From the NCBI GenBank assembly GCA_902790325.1, contig CADARP010000007.1:42990-106989 (forward strand): a stretch of 64,000 nucleotides of DNA. The letters are read 5' to 3'. The notes under the pieces were generated by a model. That model was given only the letters and a program-made list of their open reading frames with translations, did no database searches and was not told the origin of the DNA. Below are positions 35,460-45,065 of this stretch, piece after piece (within the stretch, counting starts at the first letter, position 1; every line of letters begins with the position of its first letter). The position numbers and the translations under genes are program-made. The DNA is from Oscillospiraceae bacterium. Its GTDB lineage: Bacteria; Bacillota; Clostridia; Oscillospirales; Acutalibacteraceae.

Positions 35460-37013
35460 TTATTTCTCGATCAGGCTCCTGCCGGTCATCTGCGCGGGCT
35501 GGGAAAGTCCCATGATCTCGAGCATCGTCGGGGCGATGTCGCTGAGCTTGCCGCCCGACTGACGAAGGCTGCACGGATAGCCGACGACGCACAGCGGAAC
35601 GGGGTTGGTGGTGTGCGCCGTGAAGGGCGTGCCGTCGTCCTCGAGCATCTTGTCGGCGTTGCCGTGGTCGGCGGTGATGATGACCGCGCCGCCCTGCTTC
35701 GTGACGGCTTCAACGACCTTGCCGACGCATGTGTCGACAGCTTCGACAGCCTTGACTGCTGCCTCAAACACGCCGGTATGACCGACCATGTCGCAGTTGG
35801 CGAAATTGAGGATGATCGCATCGTACTTGCCGCTCTCGACGGCTTCGACGACCTTTTCCGCGACGGGATAGGCGCTCATCTCCGGCTGCAGGTCGTATGT
35901 CGCAACCTTCGGAGAGGGGACAAGGATGCGGTCCTCGCCCTCGAACGTCGTCTCCACGCCGCCGTTGAAGAAGAACGTCACATGCGCGTACTTCTCCGTT
36001 TCGGCGATGCGCAGCTGCGTCTTGCCGCAGGCGGCCATGTATTCGCCGAACGTGTTGTGCAGCACCGTCTCAAAGTCCTCGGGCGTGTACGCCACGCTGA
36101 CGTTGGGCATGGTTGCGTCGTATTGCGACATGCAGACGAAATGTACGGGGAAGAAGCCCTTTTTGCGCTCGAAGCCCGTGAACGCTTCGTCCACGAAGGC
36201 GCGGGTGATCTCACGCGCACGGTCGGGGCGGAAGTTGTAGAAAATGATGCTGTCGTTTGCGCCGATGGGCTTTGCGCCGTCGCAGACTTTCGGGATGACG
36301 AACTCGTCCGTCAGGTACTTGCCTTCTTCATCCAGCACTTCATAGGAGGCGCGGATCGCTTCGACGGGATCGGCAGCCTGCTCGCCCTCGCCGTAAACCA
36401 TTGCGGCGTAAGCCTTCTGTACGCGGTCCCAGCGGTTGTCGCGGTCCATGGCGTAGTAGCGTCCCATGACGGTGGCGATTCTGCCCGTGCCGATCTCGCG
36501 CAGTTTCTCGGCGGTTTCCGCCACATAATCCGCGCCGGATGCGGGCGGCACGTCGCGTCCGTCGAGGAACGCGTGCACATACACGTCCGAAAGGCCGCAG
36601 CGCTTCGCAAGCTCGACGATCGCCCACATGTGGGTGTTGTGGCTGTGAACGCCGCCGTCGGACAGCAGACCCATGATGTGCAGGGCAGTACCGTGCTGCT
36701 TGCAGTTTTCCATGGCGGCGAGCAGACGCGGATTCTCAAAGAACACGCCGTCCTCGATGAACTTCGTGATCTTCGTCAGCGGCTGGTATACGACGCGGCC
36801 GGCGCCGATGTTGGTGTGGCCGACCTCGCTGTTGCCCATCTGACCGTCCGGCAGACCGACGTCCATACCGGACGCGCCGATATAGGTCATGGGGTTTTCG
36901 GAGAACAGACGGGAAAGGTTCGGCGTTTTGGCTGCATGGATGGCGTTGCCGTAGTCACTTTCGTTCTTGCCGAAGCCGTCCATGATGCACAGAAGCATTG
37001 GTCTTTTGCTCAT
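35460..37013 (-). CDS. gpmI: 2,3-bisphosphoglycerate-independent phosphoglycerate mutase
   Basis: A 517-residue Mn-dependent mutase of the alkaline phosphatase superfamily; it interconverts 3- and 2-phosphoglycerate. Metal and catalytic residues: Asp12 (CIMDGFG), the phosphoserine Ser62 (GQMGNSEVGH), HAFLDGRDVPP, FRPDRARE (substrate Arg) and the late metal cluster in CDMVGHTG and ITADHGNAD. Full length. AAGGAG precedes ATG 37013, which follows the tpiA stop by ten bases. It is third in a glycolytic operon. Confidence 0.97.
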   Translation of the reverse strand: MSKRPMLLCIMDGFGKNESDYGNAIHAAKTPNLSRLFSENPMTYIGASGMDVGLPDGQMGNSEVGHTNIGAGRVVYQPLTKITKFIEDGVFFENPRLLAAMENCKQHGTALHIMGLLSDGGVHSHNTHMWAIVELAKRCGLSDVYVHAFLDGRDVPPASGADYVAETAEKLREIGTGRIATVMGRYYAMDRDNRWDRVQKAYAAMVYGEGEQAADPVEAIRASYEVLDEEGKYLTDEFVIPKVCDGAKPIGANDSIIFYNFRPDRAREITRAFVDEAFTGFERKKGFFPVHFVCMSQYDATMPNVSVAYTPEDFETVLHNTFGEYMAACGKTQLRIAETEKYAHVTFFFNGGVETTFEGEDRILVPSPKVATYDLQPEMSAYPVAEKVVEAVESGKYDAIILNFANCDMVGHTGVFEAAVKAVEAVDTCVGKVVEAVTKQGGAVIITADHGNADKMLEDDGTPFTAHTTNPVPLCVVGYPCSLRQSGGKLSDIAPTMLEIMGLSQPAQMTGRSLIEK

Positions 37014-37023
37014 AACGGTCTCC

Positions 37024-37791
37024 TTATTTGGAAGCGGCCGCGACGATCGTCGCGAAATCGGGCGCCTTGAGAGAAGCGCCGCCGATGAGGCCGCCGTCCA
37101 CATGCTCTTTTTCAAGAAGCTCTGCGGCGTTCTTGGCGTTCATGGAGCCGCCGTACTGCACGACGAACGCGTCCGCGTCGGCCTTGGAGTAAAGCTCTGC
37201 GATCAGTGCGCGGATGCCGCCGTTGACTTCATCCGCCTGCTCCGCCGTAGCGGTCTCGCCCGTGCCGATCGCCCAGACGGGTTCGTAGGCGATGATGATC
37301 TTCTTGAGCTCGTCCGCGGAAACACCCGCGAGCGCGATCTTGGTCTGCATGGAGATGATCTCCATTGTGATGTTCTGCTTGCGCTGCTCGAGCGTTTCGC
37401 CCACGCAGAGGATGACGGTCAGACCCGCATCCAGCGCCGCGCGCACGCGGTCATGCACGGTCACGTCCGTCTCGCCGAAGTACTGACGGCGCTCGCTGTG
37501 GCCGATGATGACGTACGGCACGCCGACAGCGGCGAGCATCTCGGCGGACACTTCGCCCGTGAAGGCGCCGCTCTTTGCCCAGTGGCAGTTTTCCGCGCCG
37601 ATCTTGATGTTGGAACCGGCGGCGGCTTCGAGCGCGGTGTACAGATCGACGTACGGCACGCACAGCACCACGTCGCAGTCTGCGTCCTTGACGAGGGGTT
37701 TCATTTCTTCGATGAGCGCCTTTGTCTCATCGGGAGTCTTGTTCATTTTCCAGTTGCCGGCGATAACGGCCTTGCGAAGCGTTTTGTTCAT
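37024..37791 (-). CDS. tpiA: Triosephosphate isomerase
   Basis: A 255-residue TIM barrel enzyme converting dihydroxyacetone phosphate and glyceraldehyde 3-phosphate. The catalytic Lys is in GNWKMNK (about 15), His in IIGHSERRQ and Glu in IAYEPVWAIGTG. The phosphate loop is GGSMNAKNA with GLIGGASL. Start ATG 37791 with AAAGGA eight bases before it; TTG 37797 is in frame but lies within the spacer. Middle gene of pgk-tpiA-gpmI. Confidence 0.97.
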   Translation of the reverse strand: MNKTLRKAVIAGNWKMNKTPDETKALIEEMKPLVKDADCDVVLCVPYVDLYTALEAAAGSNIKIGAENCHWAKSGAFTGEVSAEMLAAVGVPYVIIGHSERRQYFGETDVTVHDRVRAALDAGLTVILCVGETLEQRKQNITMEIISMQTKIALAGVSADELKKIIIAYEPVWAIGTGETATAEQADEVNGGIRALIAELYSKADADAFVVQYGGSMNAKNAAELLEKEHVDGGLIGGASLKAPDFATIVAAASK

Positions 37792-37851
37792 GATCAAAAT
37801 CCTTTCTTTGAAAGAGCGCCGCGGGAAAACCGCAGCACCCGTTATGATACA

Positions 37852-39045
37852 TTAGTCCTTTTCGCCCAGAGCGACGATGCCGGGAAGCTGCTTGCCCTCG
37901 AGGAACTCGAGCGACGCGCCGCCGCCGGTGGAGATGTGCGTCATCTTGTCCGCAAATCCGAGCTTCTGCACGGCCGCAGCGGAATCGCCGCCGCCGATGA
38001 TGGAGATCGCGCCGGATTCGGCGACAGCCGTCGCCACGGCGATGGTGCCGAGCGCAAAGTTATCCCACTCGGAAACGCCCATCGGGCCGTTCCAGATGAC
38101 CGTGCCCGCGCCGTTGATCGCGCCGGCAAACAGTTCTCTCGTCTTCGGGCCGATGTCCAGACCCATCCAGCCGTCGGGGATATCGTCGGAGTTGACGTCC
38201 ATGTATTCGGTGTCTTCCTTGTATTCCTTGCCGACGCGGTTGTCCACGGGCAGCAGGAACTTGACGCCCTTTTCTTCTGCCGCGGCAAGAAGACCCTTCG
38301 CCAGGTCGATCTTATCCGTTTCGCAGATCGAGGTGCCGACGGAGTGACCCTGCGCCGCGAAGAACGTATATGCCATGCCGCCGCCGACGATGAGGGTGTC
38401 GACCTTTTCGAGCAGGTTCGTGATGACGCCGATCTTGTCGGAGACCTTCGCGCCGCCGAGGATCGCCACGAGCGGACGCTTCGGGTTCTCGAGCGCGCCG
38501 CCGATGAACTCGATCTCTTTCTGGATCAGATAGCCGCACACGGCGGGGATGTAGTCCGCGATACCGGTGGTGGAGGAGTGCGCTCTGTGCGCGGAACCGA
38601 ACGCGTCGTTGACGAAGATGTCCGCCATGGACGCGAACTTCTTGGAAAGCTCGGGATCGTTCTTTGTCTCGCCCGGCTCAAAGCGGACGTTTTCGATCAG
38701 CATCGCTTCGCCGCTCTTGAGAGAATCGGCAAGAGACATTGCGCTTTCGCCGACGACGTCAGCCGCCATCTTGACCGGCTGACCGAGCAGCTCGGACAGG
38801 CGCGCCGCCACGGGCGCGAGAGAGAACTGCGGATCGACAGCGCCCTTGGGTCTGCCGAGATGGGAGGCCAGAATGACCTTTGCGCCGTGGGACAGAAGAT
38901 ACTGAATGGTGGGAAGCGAAGCGACGATGCGCTTGTCGCTGGTAATCTGGCCGTCCTTCAGCGGGACGTTGAAGTCGCAGCGCACGAATACGCGCTTGCC
39001 GGCGACGTCGATGTCTTCCAGAGTGCGTTTGTTGAGTAAGCTCAT
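37852..39045 (-). CDS. pgk: Phosphoglycerate kinase
   Basis: A 397-residue enzyme making ATP and 3-phosphoglycerate from 1,3-bisphosphoglycerate. Motifs: [11 protein letters not shown] (substrate Asp/Asn), [11 protein letters not shown], GDAVGxxx-type segment ([14 protein letters not shown]), [13 protein letters not shown], and the nucleotide-binding GGGDSAAAV and [13 protein letters not shown]. Both domains are complete. First gene of the operon; no gapA precedes it, so glyceraldehyde-phosphate dehydrogenase must be encoded elsewhere. The start region AAAGGATG is adequate. Confidence 0.97.
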   Translation of the reverse strand: MSLLNKRTLEDIDVAGKRVFVRCDFNVPLKDGQITSDKRIVASLPTIQYLLSHGAKVILASHLGRPKGAVDPQFSLAPVAARLSELLGQPVKMAADVVGESAMSLADSLKSGEAMLIENVRFEPGETKNDPELSKKFASMADIFVNDAFGSAHRAHSSTTGIADYIPAVCGYLIQKEIEFIGGALENPKRPLVAILGGAKVSDKIGVITNLLEKVDTLIVGGGMAYTFFAAQGHSVGTSICETDKIDLAKGLLAAAEEKGVKFLLPVDNRVGKEYKEDTEYMDVNSDDIPDGWMGLDIGPKTRELFAGAINGAGTVIWNGPMGVSEWDNFALGTIAVATAVAESGAISIIGGGDSAAAVQKLGFADKMTHISTGGGASLEFLEGKQLPGIVALGEKD

Positions 39046-39097
39046 GGGGAATCATCCTTTCCGTATATTATATTGATTCTATTCCTGCCGATCGTAT

Positions 39098-39126
39098 ATT
39101 CTATACTCTTTTTTCGGGCATTGCAA
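39098..39126 (-). promoter_or_regulatory. Promoter of pgk-tpiA-gpmI
   Basis: On the minus strand TTGCAA (39126-39121) and TAGAAT (39103-39098) are 17 bases apart, 52 bases before the pgk start. It lies 84 bases from the divergent serC promoter. Confidence 0.65.
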
Positions 39127-39209
39127 GTGTTTCCGCAAGAAATGGAGATTTGTCTAAAAACTGCTGTCAAAAATGCAAAATAATCCACAAATACGGCAAA
39201 AAAGAAATC

Positions 39210-39239
39210 TTGACTTCTCTTCATAATAAGGACTATAAT
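39210..39239 (+). promoter_or_regulatory. Promoter of serC-serA
   Basis: TTGACT (39210-39215), 18 bases, TATAAT (39234-39239), 50 bases before serC. Confidence 0.78.
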
Positions 39240-39289
39240 ATTTCTGCATAATTTTGTATCCGTGAAAAACCGGAATTGGAGGAAAAAAT

Positions 39290-40378
39290 ATGTCAAGAGT
39301 CTACAACTTTTCCGCAGGCCCCTCGATGCTGCCCGAGTCCGTTCTGAACCGCGCGGCGGAAGAAATGCTGGATTACCAGGGCAGCGGCCAGTCTGTCATG
39401 GAAATGTCGCACCGCTCCAAGGTCTTTGAGCCGATCATCTACGGCGCGATGGATCTGTTCCGCGAAGTGCTGGGCATTCCCGACAATTACAAGGTTCTGC
39501 TTCTGCAGGGCGGCGCATCCACGCAGTTCGCGGCGATCCCGCTGAACTTCATGAACGGCTCCGGCAAAGCGGACTATATCCTCAGCGGTCAGTTCTCCAC
39601 CAAGGCGTGGCAGGAAGCGTGCAAGTACGGCGATGCGAAAGCTGTCGCGTCGTCCAAGGCGGATGTGTTCACGCACATCCCGGATCACGATCCGTCCATG
39701 TACACGCCCGACGCGGATTATTTCTACATCTGCTACAACAACACGATCTACGGCACGCGCTTCACCGAGGAGACGCTGCCGAAGACGGGCAATGTGCCGC
39801 TGTTTGCGGACGTGTCCTCCTGCTTCCTGTCGGAGCCGATGGATGTGACGAAGTTCGGTCTCATCTACGGCGGTGCGCAGAAGAACATCGCGCCCGCGGG
39901 TCTGACGGTCGTTATCGTGCGCGAGGATCTTCTGGGCAACGCGCGCGACATCACGCCCACCATGCTCAACTATGCGGTCATGGCGGAGAAGGATTCCATG
40001 TACAACACGCCGCCCTGCTACACGATCTACATCTGCAAGCTCGTGCTGGAGTGGATCAAGAGCATCGGCGGTCTCGAAGCAATGAAGCTGCGCAACGAAA
40101 AGAAGGCCGGTCTGCTGTACGATTACCTTGACAAGAGCGACCTGTTTATCGCGCCCGTCCTGCCGCGCGACCGTTCGATCATGAACGTCGTGTTCCGCAC
40201 GGGCAACGAAGATCTTGACAAGAAATTCATCGCCGAAGCCGCGGCCGCGGGCTTTGTCAATCTCAAGGGTCACCGCACCGCCGGCGGTATGCGCGCGTCC
40301 ATCTACAACGCCATGCCGGTCGAAGGCGTGGAGAAGCTCGTCCAGTTCATGAACGACTTCGAGACAAAGAACAAATAA
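39290..40378 (+). CDS. serC: Phosphoserine aminotransferase
   Basis: A 362-residue PLP enzyme (class V aminotransferase) turning 3-phosphohydroxypyruvate and glutamate into phosphoserine. It begins NFSAGPSMLP, has the cofactor-phosphate loop LLQGGASTQF, the PLP-binding Asp in FADVSSCFLSEP and the Schiff-base Lys in YGGAQKNIAPAG; the C-terminal GHRTAGGMRASIYNAMP is a family signature. TTGGAGG lies seven bases before the ATG. Second enzyme of serine synthesis, with serA 15 bases downstream. Confidence 0.97.
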   Translation: MSRVYNFSAGPSMLPESVLNRAAEEMLDYQGSGQSVMEMSHRSKVFEPIIYGAMDLFREVLGIPDNYKVLLLQGGASTQFAAIPLNFMNGSGKADYILSGQFSTKAWQEACKYGDAKAVASSKADVFTHIPDHDPSMYTPDADYFYICYNNTIYGTRFTEETLPKTGNVPLFADVSSCFLSEPMDVTKFGLIYGGAQKNIAPAGLTVVIVREDLLGNARDITPTMLNYAVMAEKDSMYNTPPCYTIYICKLVLEWIKSIGGLEAMKLRNEKKAGLLYDYLDKSDLFIAPVLPRDRSIMNVVFRTGNEDLDKKFIAEAAAAGFVNLKGHRTAGGMRASIYNAMPVEGVEKLVQFMNDFETKNK

Positions 40379-40393
40379 GAGAGGGTTTTGCAC

Positions 40394-41512
40394 ATGTTTG
40401 AGATTCTCACACTGAACAAGATCTCCAAGTACGGGCTGGAAAAGCTCGATCCCGCAAAGTATGTGTACGGCGACGCGGCTGCTGCGCCCGATGCGATCAT
40501 GGTGCGTTCCGCCGCCATGCATGACATGACGCTCGATCAAAAGACGGTTGCGGTTGCGCGCTGCGGCGCCGGCACCAACAACATCCCCGTGGACGCGTGC
40601 GCCGCGAACGGCGTCGTCGTGTTCAATACGCCCGGCGCCAACGCCAACGGCGTGAAAGAGCTGGTGCTTTGCGCGATGCTGCTCGCTTCCCGCAAGATCG
40701 TTCCCGGCATCGAGTGGTGCAAAACGCTCAAGGGTCAGGGCGACGCGGTCGGCAAGGCCGTGGAAAAGGGCAAGAGCGCGTTTGTCGGTCCCGAGATCAA
40801 GGGCAAAACGCTCGGCGTGGTCGGTCTGGGCGCGATCGGTCGTCTGGTCGCGGACGCCGCCGTCAAGCTGGGCATGACCGTCATCGGTTACGATCCGTTC
40901 CCGGTCAAGGGCGTGAATGAAGACGTGCAGGTCGTGACGACGCTCGATCCGATTTTTGCCGAAAGCGATTACATCACCCTTCATGCCCCCGCGACGCCGG
41001 AGACGAAGGGCATGATCAACAAAGCGACGATCGGCGCCATGAAGGACAATGTGCGCATCCTCAACTTTGCGCGCGGCGATCTGGTCAATGCCGACGATCT
41101 GCTCTCGGCGCTTGCGGACGGCAAAGTCGCGGCATATGCGACAGACTTCCCGACCGACGCGATGCTCGATGCAGAAGGCGTCATCGCCATGCCGCATCTC
41201 GGCGCCTCCACGCCCGAGAGCGAGGACAACTGCGCAGTCATGGCTGCCGAGGAGCTGACGGCTTACCTCGAGACGGGCGCGATCCGCAATTCCGTCAACT
41301 TCCCGAACGCGCCGCTTTCCGCGGACTTTGCGGTGCGTACATGCGTGCTGCACACCGAAGCTGCCGCAGAAGCAGTCGCCGCCGCACTGGGCGACGTGAC
41401 GTTCGCCGGCGCGAAGAAGGGCTACGGCTACACCGTCGCCGACAAGGCGGCAGACGAAGCGGCGCTCGCCGCCATCGACGGCGTTGTGCGCGTGCGCATA
41501 CTGAAGAAGTAA
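40394..41512 (+). CDS. serA: D-3-phosphoglycerate dehydrogenase, short form
   Basis: A 372-residue NAD-dependent dehydrogenase oxidising 3-phosphoglycerate, the entry step to serine. NAD loop GVVGLGAIGRLV, catalytic Arg in LNFARGDLVN, the Glu/His dyad region in MPHLGASTPESEDN, and substrate loop RCGAGTNNIP are present. The C-terminal 60 residues, ending in GVVRVRILKK, look like a shortened ACT domain, so serine feedback may be altered or absent; this is inference. ATG 40394 is supported by GAGAGG upstream; TTG 40388 is also in frame. Terminator follows. Confidence 0.95.
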   Translation: MFEILTLNKISKYGLEKLDPAKYVYGDAAAAPDAIMVRSAAMHDMTLDQKTVAVARCGAGTNNIPVDACAANGVVVFNTPGANANGVKELVLCAMLLASRKIVPGIEWCKTLKGQGDAVGKAVEKGKSAFVGPEIKGKTLGVVGLGAIGRLVADAAVKLGMTVIGYDPFPVKGVNEDVQVVTTLDPIFAESDYITLHAPATPETKGMINKATIGAMKDNVRILNFARGDLVNADDLLSALADGKVAAYATDFPTDAMLDAEGVIAMPHLGASTPESEDNCAVMAAEELTAYLETGAIRNSVNFPNAPLSADFAVRTCVLHTEAAAEAVAAALGDVTFAGAKKGYGYTVADKAADEAALAAIDGVVRVRILKK

Positions 41513-41537
41513 AACATATTCGTAACGGAATAAACAA

Positions 41538-41583
41538 CCGCCGTGTTTCGTCAATGCGAAGCACGGCGGCATTTTGTTTTGTT
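41538..41583. terminator. Bidirectional terminator between serA and the MFS gene
   Basis: CCGCCGTG (41538-41545) pairs with CACGGCGG (41562-41569), with a second inner TTCG/CGAA pairing, then ATTTTGTTTTGTT. It reaches the stop codon of the converging MFS gene. Confidence 0.85.
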
Positions 41584-42769
41584 ATTCCGGTTTGGCTGTG
41601 TGTTTGGCAGTGCGCCGGAACCACCACAGGCCGATGAGCAGAAGGACGGGGAATGCGGTCGCGGCGAGGACGCCGGAGTGCAGATCGCCGAAACGGTCGG
41701 ACAGCGTGCCGACAAACGTCGGACCGGATGCGCAGCCGACGTCGCCGAACAGCGCCATCAGCGCGAACATCGCTGTGCCGCCGTCGGGAATGCCGCCTGC
41801 CGCAAGGCTCGTCGTACCGGGCCAGAAAATGCCGACGGACAGGCCGCACAACGCGCATCCGAGCAGACCCAGAGCGGGGGACGCGGTCAGGGAGACGAGC
41901 AGATAACTGCAAACACACAGGATGCCGCTTCCGAGCATGAACGCCTGCAGCGGCAGTTTTTCGCTCTTTTTGCCGTAGAGCAGCCGCCCAAAGCCCATCA
42001 GCACGCTGAATGCCATCGTGCCGAGCAGATCGCCCGTTGTCTTCGATACGTGCAGCGCGGATTCGGTGAAAGCGGACGCCCACTGGCTGACCGCCTGTTC
42101 CGCCGCGCCGGAGCAGAACATGAGCAGCAGAACCGGCCAGAACAGCCGCTTGCGAAGCAGCGCGCGCAGCGGCCTGCCTTTGGCCTCGGCAGCCGGTTCC
42201 GGCATCGGTACGCGCGAAAACACGACTGCGTTCACCGCCGGCACGAGCGCCCACAGAACCGACAGGATGCGCCATCTCGCCGTTCCGAACGCCGCAAAAA
42301 ACAGCGTGGACAGCAGCACGACCGCGACCGTGCCCCAGCAGTAGAACGAGTGCAGCAGACTCATCGTGCCCGCCTTGTTCTCCGTGGGACAGTTTTCGAC
42401 GATGGGGCTGACCAGTACTTCCAGGATCCCGCCGCCGACGGCGTAAACCGTGACCGAGAGGAGAATGCCGACAAACGGCGCGGGAAGCAGGGCGGGAAGA
42501 AACGAAAGACCGCCGAGACCCGCTGCGCAGAAGATGTGCGCGAGCACCATGCATCGGCGGTAGCCGAGCCTGTCCGCGACCAGTCCCGCCAGAACGTCCA
42601 CGCAGAGCTGGACGCCGAAGTTGAATGTGACAAGCAGCGAAATACGCGTCAGCGACAGGCCGAACGACGCCATGAATGTGGTGAACAGCAGGGGAAGAAA
42701 GTTGTTGACGATTGCCTGCACCGCATAGCCGACGAAGCATGCGCGTACCGTGGATCGGTAAGTGTGCAT
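41582..42769 (-). CDS. Major facilitator superfamily permease
   Basis: A 395-residue permease with 12 predicted hydrophobic segments. The loop 2-3 motif (G-x-x-x-D-R-x-G-R-R type) appears as GLVADRLGYRRC, and a similar one follows in the second half (RLLYGKKSEKLP). It resembles sugar or fucose-permease-like MFS proteins (LPLLFTTFMASFGLS). Substrate not predictable. ATG 42769 has GAGG six bases upstream; TTG 42781 overlaps it. No good promoter is seen in the 87 bases before it. Confidence 0.88.
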   Translation of the reverse strand: MHTYRSTVRACFVGYAVQAIVNNFLPLLFTTFMASFGLSLTRISLLVTFNFGVQLCVDVLAGLVADRLGYRRCMVLAHIFCAAGLGGLSFLPALLPAPFVGILLSVTVYAVGGGILEVLVSPIVENCPTENKAGTMSLLHSFYCWGTVAVVLLSTLFFAAFGTARWRILSVLWALVPAVNAVVFSRVPMPEPAAEAKGRPLRALLRKRLFWPVLLLMFCSGAAEQAVSQWASAFTESALHVSKTTGDLLGTMAFSVLMGFGRLLYGKKSEKLPLQAFMLGSGILCVCSYLLVSLTASPALGLLGCALCGLSVGIFWPGTTSLAAGGIPDGGTAMFALMALFGDVGCASGPTFVGTLSDRFGDLHSGVLAATAFPVLLLIGLWWFRRTAKHTAKPE

Positions 42770-42856
42770 AAAAAACCTCAAAAAAATGCCGCAAAAAGCA
42801 AAATAAAACTTTTCAACGGCTTGGATTCATGTTATACTATAGATGTTTACCGGCGT

Positions 42857-43552
42857 TTACCGCAGCACTTCGCCCGTATCGGCGTTGATGATGTTGTGGA
42901 ACACGGCGATATGCGACTTGGAAATGAACTTGTCCTCGTGCAGCGAGCCGAAGAACCAGCGCTTGAACTTGCAGTAGGACGACAGCTCGTCAAAGAATGT
43001 GTTCAGTCCCGTGACGCGCACGGCTTCCTTGTTTTCTTTGAGCTGCAAAAAGCCCTTGATGCGCAGGGGCGGTTCATGGGTGAGGATCACGTCGATGTTG
43101 CCGCCGGTTCTGTCCACGACCTGCGCGGCGTCCAGCAGCTCCTGCTTGGTCGGGATCTCCGCCTTTGACCAACTGTTGTATTCAATGCGGATGTCCATAT
43201 CGGGGCTTTCGCCGCCGCCCATGGTGAAATAGCGTCTGCCCTCGAGCATATAGACCTGTCCGCGCATGAGGTGATACAGATTGCCGGAAATGGCGTGTAC
43301 CTTGCCGCCGTTCCACATTTCCACGGGATAGCTGTTCAGCAGCTCAAAGTTTTCGTGCGTCCCGTCGAGGAAGCAGATGTTGTACTTTTTCTGACCGAGC
43401 CGGCGCAGTATGCGCTCCTCCGAGCGGCTGCCGTCCCAGATGAAGCCGAAGTCGCCGCAGACGATCAGCGTGTCGCCCTTTTTCAGCTCACGCAGGCGCG
43501 GATCGGAAAACCGCTTGTAATCCCCATGGGTATCTCCCGTGACGTATACCAT
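42857..43552 (-). CDS. Calcineurin-like metallophosphoesterase
   Basis: A 231-residue phosphoesterase with the metal-binding series GDTHGD (about 7-12), CGDFGFIWD, GTHENFE (where most families have GNHE), ILTHEPP and FGSLHEDKF (in place of GHxH). The replaced residues are variants I associate with a Clostridia-specific group, so activity is probable but substrate unknown. ATG 43552 is preceded by GAGGGTG. It is divergent from dacF. Confidence 0.88.
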   Translation of the reverse strand: MVYVTGDTHGDYKRFSDPRLRELKKGDTLIVCGDFGFIWDGSRSEERILRRLGQKKYNICFLDGTHENFELLNSYPVEMWNGGKVHAISGNLYHLMRGQVYMLEGRRYFTMGGGESPDMDIRIEYNSWSKAEIPTKQELLDAAQVVDRTGGNIDVILTHEPPLRIKGFLQLKENKEAVRVTGLNTFFDELSSYCKFKRWFFGSLHEDKFISKSHIAVFHNIINADTGEVLR

Positions 43553-43616
43553 ATCGTTCACCCTCAATTCTGTGATCTCTATCTATTTATCATACATCAT
43601 TGGTGGTGCGTTGTCT

Positions 43617-45005
43617 ATGAAAAAATTCAAAATTTTTTGTATTTGTTTCGTTTTGGCGCTGTCGTGCCTGCCGTTTACGACGGTAAACGCGGCGTATAAT
43701 TCTATTCTGGAAGATCTCGAACCGCGTTCGGAGATCATACTCCTGCAAAGTTTGGAGGACGATACGGTCATCTTCGACAAGAACGCGCACCGGCACACGC
43801 CGCCCGCTTCGCTGACGAAGCTCGTGACGGCCATCCTGACGCTGGAGAACTGCACGGATCTCGACGCAATGGTCGCCGTGCCGCAGGTGGTGCTGGATTC
43901 CCTTGCGAACACCGGCAGCTCCAACGCCGGACTCAAGGCAGGGGAAAAAGTGAGCGTGACGGATCTGCTGCGGTGTATGCTGATCCCCAGCGCGAACGAG
44001 GCCGCGGCGACGCTGGCGTATTATGTCAGCGGCGGCAACATCGAGGGTTTCGTGGAAAAGATGAACGTTTTTGTCCACCGTCTGGGCTGCGCGGACACGA
44101 ATTTCATGACGCCGCACGGACTGGACGTCGACGGACAGTACACCTGCGCGGCGGACGTTGCCAAGATCATGAAGTATGCGCTGACGTTTGCGCACAGCGA
44201 ACTGTTCACGGAGATCATCTCTGCCGAGCGGTACACGCTGCCCGCGTCGAACAAGCATGAGAAGCCGCGCGTCATCCGCAGCACGAATTTCCTGCTGAAC
44301 TCCGGCTACTCGGACTACTACTGCAAATACGTCGTCGGCGGCAAGACCGGTTCCACGTCCAAGGCAGGCAAATGCGTGACGGCGATTGCCAAAAGCGGCG
44401 GATATTCCTATCTCGCCGTGATCATGAACGCGCCGCATGACGACATCGACGGCGACGGATACGACGAGAACGGTGCGTTCACCGACGCAAAGCTCCTGTT
44501 TGAATGGGTGTTCAAGTATATCCGCTATGAGCGCGTGCTCGCCAAAACCGACGTCACCGAGGAGGTCGCCGTGCGCCTGTCGTCCAAGACCGACCACCTT
44601 TCGCTTCTGCCGGCGGAGGATCTGTATGCCTTCGTTCCGGTCGGCGTGGATGACAAGAGCGTACTGGTCAAGACGGCCAAGGGCACGCTGCCGCCGTTCG
44701 TGAACGCGCCCATCAAAAAAGGCGACAAGATCGCCGAGGCAGCGATCTACTATGCCGATCAGGAGATCGCGCGCGCAGACCTGGTTGCGTCGGAGGACGT
44801 GAACATGAGCGTTCTGCTGTGGATCGGATCGATGATCGGAAAGTTTTTCCGTCATCCGATCGTGCGGACGATCCTGATCGTTCTGTTCCTGCTGATCGGC
44901 GGATACGTCTTCTTTGTGCTGTACGCAAACCGCCAGCGGCAAAAGAAACGCCGCGCGCAGAACAACCGTTCCAAAGTCGTGCACATGGACGATTATAAAA
45001 AATGA
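43617..45005 (+). CDS. D-alanyl-D-alanine carboxypeptidase (DacF/PBP5 type, S11)
   Basis: A 462-residue penicillin-binding protein that trims the terminal D-Ala of peptidoglycan peptides. Signal peptide 1-25; catalytic SxxK is Ser65-Lys68 (PPASLTKLV), SxN is Ser125-Asn127 (IPSANEAA), and the KTG triad is in GGKTGSTS. After the C-terminal beta domain there is a transmembrane helix (about 425-448, TILIVLFLLIGGYVFFVLYA) and a basic tail, which anchor it in the membrane rather than by an amphipathic helix. The ribosome binding site GGTGG is weak. Confidence 0.95.
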   Translation: MKKFKIFCICFVLALSCLPFTTVNAAYNSILEDLEPRSEIILLQSLEDDTVIFDKNAHRHTPPASLTKLVTAILTLENCTDLDAMVAVPQVVLDSLANTGSSNAGLKAGEKVSVTDLLRCMLIPSANEAAATLAYYVSGGNIEGFVEKMNVFVHRLGCADTNFMTPHGLDVDGQYTCAADVAKIMKYALTFAHSELFTEIISAERYTLPASNKHEKPRVIRSTNFLLNSGYSDYYCKYVVGGKTGSTSKAGKCVTAIAKSGGYSYLAVIMNAPHDDIDGDGYDENGAFTDAKLLFEWVFKYIRYERVLAKTDVTEEVAVRLSSKTDHLSLLPAEDLYAFVPVGVDDKSVLVKTAKGTLPPFVNAPIKKGDKIAEAAIYYADQEIARADLVASEDVNMSVLLWIGSMIGKFFRHPIVRTILIVLFLLIGGYVFFVLYANRQRQKKRRAQNNRSKVVHMDDYKK

Positions 45006-45010
45006 GGAGA

Positions 45011-45048
45011 TTGCGGCGTGTGGGATCAGCGCGCCGCAAATGCATTTT
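45011..45048 (+). terminator. Weak hairpin downstream of the carboxypeptidase gene
   Basis: TTGCGGCG (45011-45018) and CGCCGCAA (45032-45039) pair perfectly; the tail ATGCATTTTGT is only partly T-rich. It may attenuate read-through into the esterase gene. Confidence 0.4.
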
Positions 45049-45065
45049 GTGGGGGAGGAAAGAAC

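Noticed and set aside
45011..45048. Riboswitch between the carboxypeptidase and the esterase genes
   Set aside because: Only one simple stem of eight bases is present and nothing matches a known aptamer.
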